From Planctomycetia bacterium (GTDB lineage: Bacteria; Planctomycetota; Planctomycetia; Gemmatales; HRBIN36): 64,000 nucleotides of DNA. Both the position numbers and the translations under genes were made by a program. The stretch covers positions 1-64,000 of the forward strand of contig JAEUIE010000008.1 of the NCBI GenBank assembly GCA_016795155.1, read 5' to 3'. The notes under the pieces were generated by a model. The model was not told the DNA's origin and searched no databases. It worked only from the letters and a program-made list of their open reading frames with translations. Below are positions 54,654-61,055 of this stretch, in pieces (positions within the stretch are counted from its first letter, which is position 1; the number at the start of each line of letters is the position of its first letter).

Positions 54654-54736
54654 GGCAGCCCGCAGCGCCAGCAAGGGGCGATGTGCAATGGCTCTCAGTT
54701 ATTGCAGGTTTCCCCTCGCTCGCGCTTCGGGCTGCC
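54654..54736. repeat. Inverted-repeat element with GGCAGCCCG ends
   Basis: The left end GGCAGCCCGCAGCGCCAGCA plus AGGGG closely matches the complement of the right end (GGCAGCCCGAAGCGCGAGCG plus AGGGG read on the minus strand), with about three mismatches over 25 bases. The gap it sits in (54596-54833) shows no gene. It looks like a miniature inverted-repeat or REP-pair element just after the TcmP/DUF5131 cassette. Confidence 0.7.
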
Positions 54737-54790
54737 AATCTCCAACCACACCACGCAATCGCTATTGCATCTTTTCGCACCCTCTGCTAT

Positions 54791-54816
54791 CTAACGAATT
54801 AGTTCTAACGAATTAG
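54791..54816 (+). promoter_or_regulatory. Tandem operator-like boxes upstream of the BlaI-type regulator
   Basis: CTAACGAATTAG occurs twice, at 54791-54802 and 54805-54816, fourteen bases apart. Each copy is a small palindrome of the form CTAA-N4-TTAG. They lie 17 bases before the regulator's start codon, a position suited to autorepression. Confidence 0.6.
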
Positions 54817-54833
54817 ATGACAGGAGATGGCCG

Positions 54834-55214
54834 ATGGCACGGCTGCCAAGTAAGGACCTCACCGAGCGTGAGCTGCAGATCATGCATGTTTTCTGGAAGC
54901 GAGGAGAATGCACCGCTCAGGAAGTGCAGGTTGAACTCAACAAAAAGAAGCTGAACCTCGCTTACACCACGGTGGCAACGCTGGTTCGCATCCTGGTCGA
55001 CAAGGGACACCTGAGCATCGCTCATCAGGAAAAGCCATTTCGTTACCAGGCTAAGCAGCCTTACGAGAAGGTCTCAGGTCGAATGCTCGATAACCTGGTA
55101 GAGCAGGTATTTCACGGCTCCCGCAAACAACTGGTTTTGAGACTGATGGAAGACAGTCCGTTGCCTCGCAAAGAGCAGGCTGCACTAGAGAAACTGCTGG
55201 AGGAACTCTCATGA
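54834..55214 (+). CDS. BlaI/MecI/CopY family transcriptional repressor
   Basis: A 126-residue winged-helix repressor. The helix-turn-helix part is LTERELQIMHVFWKRGECTAQ, then LNLAYTTVATLVRILVDKGHL, followed by the wing (YQAKQPYEKVSGRMLDNLV) and the C-terminal dimer helix. Repressors of this family are cut by a partner M56 peptidase when a signal is sensed. The ATG at 54834 has CAGGAG upstream, and paired CTAA-N4-TTAG boxes lie just before it. The last bases overlap the M56 gene start (ATGA), so the pair is translationally coupled. Confidence 0.9.
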   Translation: MARLPSKDLTERELQIMHVFWKRGECTAQEVQVELNKKKLNLAYTTVATLVRILVDKGHLSIAHQEKPFRYQAKQPYEKVSGRMLDNLVEQVFHGSRKQLVLRLMEDSPLPRKEQAALEKLLEELS

Positions 55215-57337
55215 TGCACTCTCTACTCGAATGGATGTCACCCGTTCGTCAATCAGCTCTCGAATTGATCGCTCAAGTCACGCTCTGGGCCACGGCTGGG
55301 CTGCTAGTGTACCTGGCCTGCAAGCGCATGGTTGCCAGTTGCAGATATCTTCTCCTTTGTTTTTGCCTGGGGATACTGGCGTTGTCGGTGCTGATACTGT
55401 TTCCCCTGCAGCTCTGGAACCTGCCTGCATCCTGGCGGACAGCAACCTCTACTGTCACCGGCAATTGGACGGTAACAACAGAATCTGAGACAACACTGGA
55501 ACCATCCACCTCTCTTTCACCTGTCTCAGCTGAGCCAGTCTCGATACCAACGGGATTGAGTTTCGGCGATGTGACCTCGGTGGTAATTGCCCTGCTTGCT
55601 TTGCTGGTAACTGCTTCGTTACTGCGATGGTTACTCGGAATTATCGCACTCGAACATTGGCGGCGAAGCAGTGTTACCATTGATGATGCGTTGCTTCTTC
55701 AGCAGGCATCGCAACTTTGTGAGCACATGGGCATTCGTCAGTCTGTTGCATTGCGTGTTTCTCCATTCCTGGGGTCGCCAGCTACGATTGGCTGGTGGCG
55801 ACCGACGATTCTGCTGCCCGCCACCTGGACTGAATGGCAAAAAGATGAATGCAAGGCGGTACTGGCCCACGAGTTGGCTCACGTCCGCAATCGGGATTTT
55901 CCTCTCTGGCTTGCTGTTCAATTTGCTGCAGCACTTCACACTTATCACCCTCTGGTTCGCTACCTGGTGAGACAACTGCTGGGCGAACTCGAACTGGCTG
56001 CTGATCGGCTGGCTGCCCCTTTTGCAGGTGGGACAACCCACTACATGCGTACCCTGTGCCAACTCGCACTTCGGCATGGACGCCGAAGAGCAGGCACCTT
56101 GACCCTGGCACTCTTTCCAGTGCAAATCCCTTTGTCATGGAGGATGATGATGTTACGTTCACCAAAAACATTCAGGCTGACGCACGGCATCTGGAGCCGA
56201 CTTTGCCTGGCAGGTCTCTTGGCAACGCTAGCGGTAGCCATCTCAGGTTTCCGCACAGGGACTGTGGCAGATGAGAAGGAGACTGATAGCATAGTTTACT
56301 TTAGACCCCAGCCGCATCCGAATTCACGCGTCGTCAACATGAAAGTGATGATAGTGGAGATGAAGGAAGCTGATTTGCACAAGCTTGCCTTCCATCAACA
56401 GAAAAATTTGCCCGCCACGATATTCATCTCAAAAAGCATGGAGGAGATCAAAAAGCAACTGGCTGGAATCTCTTTCAAAGAAACAGTACCTTCTTGCACC
56501 AGGTCCGCTTGGAGTGAAGTTCCAACAGGTATCTGCCTCTCCAGAAAGGAAACGGAAGACAAAGTGTTCTTAGTCACCCCCTGCGTTACTGATGAAGGCC
56601 AATCAATTGAATTGAAATCCAGTTTCGCGACCGTTAAGAAAAATCCCCATCCAGAAATGCCGGTCGTTGATCTAGAAATATCCAGCAGGATGCAGATTGG
56701 ACAATGCGCCTGCTTCGTAACATCTTGCGATGATGCTGATAAGAAAGATCTGGTTCGAGTAACCTTTGTCTCGGTTCCATCAGTGCACCCGGTTACTAAG
56801 GATACGGTGAAAGCTGAGAACAAACAGAACTATGAGATTAATGTCTGGATAGCCGAAGTGAAACAGGATCAATTTCAGAAACATCTCAAGGAGCGGGCAG
56901 GAAGTCAATCAGACAAGCTGTCGGAACAGGATCGAAAGCTCGTTCTTACTGGCGACGATTTCGAACAGTTCATGACTCTCGTGATGTCTGATGTCAGAAA
57001 CTGCGTTCTCGCAACTCCCAAATTAGTCACTATTGCCGGCAGGCCAGCGAGGATTGAAATTGGTCAAAAGCCAGGTAAGTGTTTTTCCATTGGTTGCCTG
57101 CTGAAACAATTTACCAAGGATCAGATCGAACTGACTTTGAGTCAGGAAATAACCGTACCAGGCAAGAACACTGACAGGGAGCTTTTGATCTCGCAAGGCT
57201 TTACGGTAGCCCTGGCTGAGGACAAGTACTTCTGTTTCAGCAACGATGCGACAGCAACCACCAGACTGAAAGAAGGGATGACGATGGTTACGATGGTGAA
57301 AGTCAGGAAAGCCTCGCCATCGCCAGCAGACAAGTAA
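55211..57337 (+). CDS. M56 (BlaR1-like) membrane metallopeptidase with a secretin-like sensor tail
   Basis: A 708-residue sensor-protease. N-terminal membrane helices (ALELIAQVTLWATAGLLVYL, LCFCLGILALSVLILFPLQL, VVIALLALLVTASLLRWLLG) flank the zinc site HELAH at 220-224, followed by ELELAADRLA as in BlaR1 relatives. A last membrane helix near residues 335-355 leads to an outside domain of ~340 residues. That domain is not a penicillin-binding fold: it has two copies of a mixed alpha/beta unit containing VFLVTPCVTDEGQSIELK and VLATPKLVTIAGRPARIEIG, a pattern typical of bacterial secretin-type strands. The sensed ligand is therefore unlikely to be a beta-lactam. It is coupled to the BlaI-type repressor upstream. 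Confidence 0.82.
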   Translation: MMHSLLEWMSPVRQSALELIAQVTLWATAGLLVYLACKRMVASCRYLLLCFCLGILALSVLILFPLQLWNLPASWRTATSTVTGNWTVTTESETTLEPSTSLSPVSAEPVSIPTGLSFGDVTSVVIALLALLVTASLLRWLLGIIALEHWRRSSVTIDDALLLQQASQLCEHMGIRQSVALRVSPFLGSPATIGWWRPTILLPATWTEWQKDECKAVLAHELAHVRNRDFPLWLAVQFAAALHTYHPLVRYLVRQLLGELELAADRLAAPFAGGTTHYMRTLCQLALRHGRRRAGTLTLALFPVQIPLSWRMMMLRSPKTFRLTHGIWSRLCLAGLLATLAVAISGFRTGTVADEKETDSIVYFRPQPHPNSRVVNMKVMIVEMKEADLHKLAFHQQKNLPATIFISKSMEEIKKQLAGISFKETVPSCTRSAWSEVPTGICLSRKETEDKVFLVTPCVTDEGQSIELKSSFATVKKNPHPEMPVVDLEISSRMQIGQCACFVTSCDDADKKDLVRVTFVSVPSVHPVTKDTVKAENKQNYEINVWIAEVKQDQFQKHLKERAGSQSDKLSEQDRKLVLTGDDFEQFMTLVMSDVRNCVLATPKLVTIAGRPARIEIGQKPGKCFSIGCLLKQFTKDQIELTLSQEITVPGKNTDRELLISQGFTVALAEDKYFCFSNDATATTRLKEGMTMVTMVKVRKASPSPADK

Positions 57338-57348
57338 TTGAACACCAA

Positions 57349-57385
57349 AAACAAGCCGAGCACTCTCATGCTCGGCCTGCCTGCT
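57349..57385. terminator. Bidirectional terminator between M56 gene and dnaK
   Basis: GCCGAGCA pairs with TGCTCGGC around CTCTCA at 57355-57376. On the minus strand it is followed by TTGTTTTTGG, a good terminator for dnaK; for the plus strand the T-run is weak. Confidence 0.75.
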
Positions 57386-57400
57386 TATATAGCAAACGGA

Positions 57401-59353
57401 TTACTTTTTCACCTCAAACTCCGCATCGACTACGTCGTCCTTGCCTTTGTCGCCTGCGGGGGAGGCGCCGCCTGGGCCAGGTTCAGCGCCGGGCTGGCCC
57501 TGTGAGCCCTTGTAAAGCTGTTGCGACATCGCGTAGCTGGCCTGCTGCAGGGCATCCAGTGCCTGTTTCATGGCTGCCACGTCTTCGCCCTTGGCTTCGG
57601 TGCGAACTTTCTCTATCGCACTGGTGATGGGTGCCTTATCGTTTTCCGCCAGCTTGTCGCCCATATCCTTGAGCAGTTTCTCGGTTTGATAAGCCATCTG
57701 TTCGCACTGGTTGCGAGTCTCAGCCAGTTCGCGTTTCTTCTTGTCGTCAGCGGCATGCAACTCCGCATCTTTACGCATCTTGTCGATCTCGGCAGCATTG
57801 AGACCTGAAGATGCTTCGATGCGAATCTTCTGCTCCTTGCCGGTACCCAGATCCTTGGCACTCACATTCAGGATACCGTTGTGATCGATATCGAATGCCA
57901 CCTCGATCTGCGGCGTGCCTCGTGGAGCAGGGGGGATGCCATCCAGATTGAAGATGCCGAGCATCTTGTTGTCTGCAGCCATCTCCCGCTCGCCTTGAAA
58001 CACCTTGACGGTAACCGAAGGCTGGCTGTCTTCTGCGGTCGAGAAGACATTCTTCTTCTGGCAAGGAATAGTCGTGTTGCGTTCGATCATCTTGGTCATC
58101 ACGCCACCCAGGGTTTCAATACCCAGGGAAAGCGGAGTGACGTCGAGTAGCAATACTTCCGACTTGGCGCCAAGCAGAAGCTGTGCACCCTGGATCGCAG
58201 CGCCGATGGCAACCACTTCATCAGGATTCACGCCTCGGTGAGGTTCCTTGCCAAAGATTTCCTTCACCACCTGCTGCACGCGCGGAACACGGGTCATACC
58301 ACCCACGAGTACGACTTCGTCGATCTCGCTGGCTTTGAGGCCCGAGTCCTTCAGTGCCTTCAGCACCGGTGCCTTGCAGCGTTCGATCAGATGTTCAGTC
58401 ATCTTCTCGAACTGAGCCCGGCTCAGCGACAGTTGCAGGTGTTTCGGCCCGCTCGCATCTGCAGTGATGAAGGGCAGATTGATTTCGGTATTGGCCTGCT
58501 GCGACAGATCCTTCTTGGCGCGTTCGGCAGCTTCCTTCAGTCGCTGCATGGCCATCGGGTCTTTACGCAGATCAATACCCTGCTGTTTCTTGAATTCATC
58601 AGCACACCAGTTGATGAGGACATCATCCCAGTCATCACCACCCAGGTGGGTATCGCCATTAACCGATTTCACTTCGAAAATGCCATCGCCTACATCGAGG
58701 ATGGAGATATCGAACGTACCACCACCCAGATCGAAGACAGCAATCTTTTCGTTCTTCTTGCTATCCAAGCCATAAGCCAGGGAGGCAGCAGTAGGTTCAT
58801 TGATGATACGCATCTTCTGCTTGATCATCTTGCCATCTTTACCTTCAATCTCCCATTCGGGATCAAAGCCTGCAATGACAGCAGCATCAATGGTCGCCTG
58901 GCGCTGAGCATCATTGAAGTAGGCAGGCACGGTGATAACCGCCTTGCGTACCTTGTGGCCCAAGTAGGCTTCAGCAGCTTCCTTGAGTTTGCGGAGGACG
59001 AGCGCGGAAATTTCAGGAGGCGTCTGTGTCTTGTCGCCTACCTGAACCTTGACGAGATCATTGGCGCCGCCAACAATCTGGTAGGGAACCAGCTTCTCTT
59101 CCGATTCCACTTCGTTATGTCGGCGACCCATGAATCGCTTGATCGAATAAATGGTTCGCTTAGGGTTGGTAACCGCCTGCCGCTTGGCAGGGTCGCCCAC
59201 GAGAATGTCGCCTTTGTCAGTAAACGCCACCACGCTGGGGGTGATGCGATTACCTTCCTGATTGGCAATAACCTTGGGCTCGTTACCTTCCATCACTGCC
59301 ACGACGGAGTTGGTGGTACCAAGGTCAATACCTATGATTTTCTCTTCAGCCAT
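57401..59353 (-). CDS. dnaK: Molecular chaperone DnaK (Hsp70)
   Basis: A 650-residue Hsp70 chaperone. The ATPase domain shows [17 protein letters not shown], the Arg-rich [59 protein letters not shown] and [14 protein letters not shown]. The substrate-binding domain has [20 protein letters not shown] and the C-terminus ends in Gly/Pro-rich linker plus [12 protein letters not shown], matching the usual DVxDAEFEE tail. It folds nascent and stressed proteins in the cytosol. dnaJ and grpE are not adjacent, and I see no CIRCE operator in the AT-rich leader, so regulation may be of another type. Confidence 0.97.
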   Translation of the reverse strand: MAEEKIIGIDLGTTNSVVAVMEGNEPKVIANQEGNRITPSVVAFTDKGDILVGDPAKRQAVTNPKRTIYSIKRFMGRRHNEVESEEKLVPYQIVGGANDLVKVQVGDKTQTPPEISALVLRKLKEAAEAYLGHKVRKAVITVPAYFNDAQRQATIDAAVIAGFDPEWEIEGKDGKMIKQKMRIINEPTAASLAYGLDSKKNEKIAVFDLGGGTFDISILDVGDGIFEVKSVNGDTHLGGDDWDDVLINWCADEFKKQQGIDLRKDPMAMQRLKEAAERAKKDLSQQANTEINLPFITADASGPKHLQLSLSRAQFEKMTEHLIERCKAPVLKALKDSGLKASEIDEVVLVGGMTRVPRVQQVVKEIFGKEPHRGVNPDEVVAIGAAIQGAQLLLGAKSEVLLLDVTPLSLGIETLGGVMTKMIERNTTIPCQKKNVFSTAEDSQPSVTVKVFQGEREMAADNKMLGIFNLDGIPPAPRGTPQIEVAFDIDHNGILNVSAKDLGTGKEQKIRIEASSGLNAAEIDKMRKDAELHAADDKKKRELAETRNQCEQMAYQTEKLLKDMGDKLAENDKAPITSAIEKVRTEAKGEDVAAMKQALDALQQASYAMSQQLYKGSQGQPGAEPGPGGASPAGDKGKDDVVDAEFEVKK

Positions 59354-59707
59354 TGAGTTTGTTTCCTTATGTCAGAGTGTTGTTTTGGCGGATTGGAGTT
59401 AAAACGTACTGTATTGAGCAATAGCTATTCCATTCAAATAAACAAACTCGATGAATTGACGTAACTATATGATATATAAACACATAAATGTTACGAAATA
59501 TTCCATGCAATGCACTGTCGATTGTCAATTTGGCACACCACTTCCTAAAAGGCATTTTTCATTCTATGCCAAAATGACATCTGATAGAAGAATCACTCGA
59601 AATTAACCATCATTTTTTACATTTAGTTCAGGTATTTGTTGACACCTGAACTGTACACCTTAGAAAATGACAAATGTTCAGTTCCAGGCAGCACATTGAG
59701 TTACCAC
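59354..59707. promoter_or_regulatory. Divergent AT-rich region; operator-like palindrome and promoter before pheA
   Basis: A gap of 354 bases between dnaK and pheA with no gene seen. It is AT-rich from 59400 to 59630. At 59625-59633 and 59644-59652 lie AGTTCAGGT and ACCTGAACT, an exact nine-base inverted repeat with a ten-base spacer. The spacer and right arm hold TTGACA (59639-59644), a candidate -35 box, with TTAGAA sixteen bases later as a -10 box, both upstream of the pheA start at 59708. A regulator bound to the palindrome would block this promoter. No CIRCE element was found for dnaK. Confidence 0.55.
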
Positions 59708-60820
59708 ATGTCGAAAAAACCTGAAGTGAATCCCGCTAAGGTAGCCCAGCAGCTTAAATCATTGCGATCCCAGATCGACAAGCTTGATCTGCAGATACTC
59801 AAGCTGATCAATGAGCGGGCTGAATGTGCTGTTGAAATTGGCCAGCTAAAGACAGATACACAATCCGAAGTCTTCTCGCCAGCACGCGAAGAGGAAGTGA
59901 TTGCCAACCTGTTGAGCAACAACAAAGGCCCGTTACAGCCTGTCACCATCCGGGCCATTTATCGCGAACTGATGAGCGGTGCCCGTTCACTTCAGAAACT
60001 CCTCAAAGTCGCCTTCCTTGGACCAGAATACAGCTACAGTCACATTGCCTCCATTGAACGCTTCGGGCACGGCGTGGAATTTGTCGGCGTAGGCAGCATT
60101 CCTGCCGTCTTTGATGAAGTAAACCGAGGCCACGCTGATTACGGTGTGGTGCCACTGGAAAATTCAACTGATGGCCGCATTGCTGACACTCTCGACCAGT
60201 TCCTGAGCCTGCCTCAGATTCGCATCTGTGCTGAAGTTCGCCTTCGTATTCATCACAACCTGCTGGCCAATTGCCATCAACAGGAAATCCGTCGGGTCTA
60301 CAGTAAGGAACAGGCGCTCTCGCAAACCCGCAACTGGCTGAGCAAGAATGTACCCCAGGCCCAACTGATTCCTGTGAACAGCACTTCTGCTGCTGCCGAG
60401 TTAGCACTTCGCGAACCGGGTGCCGCCGCCGTCGCCAGCCGACAAGCTTCCGTCCGGTACGGCATCAAGATGCTGTTTGAACATATCGAAGACAACCCCC
60501 AGAATGAAACCCGCTTTGCTGTCATTGGCAAGAACATGGCGGATCGTTCGGGCAAAGACAAGACAGCTCTGGTGTTCCAGACTTCCAATCATCCAGGCAG
60601 CCTGCTCGATGCCTTGCTGGTATTCAAGAACAACAAAATCAATCTGAGCATGATCGAAAGCTTCCCCGCCCGCACCGGCAAGGGGGAATACGTGTTCTTC
60701 GTTGACTTTGAGGGGCATGTTGACGACGTTAAGGTCAAGAAGACTCTTGATGCTCTCGAGAAACACAGTAAGCAGATTGTCATTCTGGGTTCGTTCACCC
60801 AGACGGATGCACTTGAATAG
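59708..60820 (+). CDS. pheA: Bifunctional chorismate mutase / prephenate dehydratase
   Basis: Catalyses two steps of phenylalanine synthesis: chorismate to prephenate, then to phenylpyruvate. The 370-residue protein has an N-terminal AroQ-type chorismate mutase (~10-95: LRSQIDKLDLQILKLINERA), a prephenate dehydratase domain (~103-285) with VAFLGPEYSYSHIASIERFG, DYGVVPLENSTDG and NETRFAVIGK, and a C-terminal ACT domain (~298-365: LVFQTSNHPGSLLDALLVF, then the SMIESFPARTGKGEYVFFVD part) that binds phenylalanine for feedback. The ATG at 59708 is preferred, since the earlier in-frame part covers the promoter region. It is followed by a repeat and the kinase-tubulin gene. Confidence 0.95.
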   Translation: MSKKPEVNPAKVAQQLKSLRSQIDKLDLQILKLINERAECAVEIGQLKTDTQSEVFSPAREEEVIANLLSNNKGPLQPVTIRAIYRELMSGARSLQKLLKVAFLGPEYSYSHIASIERFGHGVEFVGVGSIPAVFDEVNRGHADYGVVPLENSTDGRIADTLDQFLSLPQIRICAEVRLRIHHNLLANCHQQEIRRVYSKEQALSQTRNWLSKNVPQAQLIPVNSTSAAAELALREPGAAAVASRQASVRYGIKMLFEHIEDNPQNETRFAVIGKNMADRSGKDKTALVFQTSNHPGSLLDALLVFKNNKINLSMIESFPARTGKGEYVFFVDFEGHVDDVKVKKTLDALEKHSKQIVILGSFTQTDALE

Positions 60821-60838
60821 ACATCATTTACTCCTGCC

Positions 60839-60899
60839 CTTACCAAGGGGAGGCTGGGTGGAGTTTTAAATTTACCCCCTCCAACTCCCCCTTGTAAAG
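60839..60899. repeat. Imperfect inverted repeat after pheA
   Basis: CTTACCAAGGGGAGG at the left faces CCCCCTTGTAAAG at the right, with matching CTGGGTGGAG / CCCCTCCAAC parts inside, around TTTTAAATTTA. It may act as a transcription stop or be a decayed miniature element. Confidence 0.5.
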
Positions 60900-61055
60900 T
60901 GGGAGAGTATACAATTGCCCCATCTGCAAGATTTCATGTTACCTACTCTTGCTATTGGACAACAGCCCGTTCATGATCTAATCTAAAGCAAGTAGCGATA
61001 AGTAGATAGGATGCCTTCCTACGATTGACTTGTTTGCTTCGCCCAGGGTACCAGT

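Noticed and set aside
54602-54816. 66-codon frames in the gap before the BlaI-type gene
   Set aside because: They read through the GGCAGCCCG inverted-repeat element (peptides like ARSASKG and SLARASGC) and lack ribosome-binding sites.
58238-59356. A 372-codon open frame on the plus strand
   Set aside because: It mirrors dnaK, a well known artefact of dnaK codon use; dnaK itself is unmistakable.
59354-59707. Possible CIRCE heat-shock operator for dnaK
   Set aside because: No TTAGCACTC-N9-GAGTGCTAA or close variant is present; the only clear palindrome here (AGTTCAGGT/ACCTGAACT) is next to pheA.
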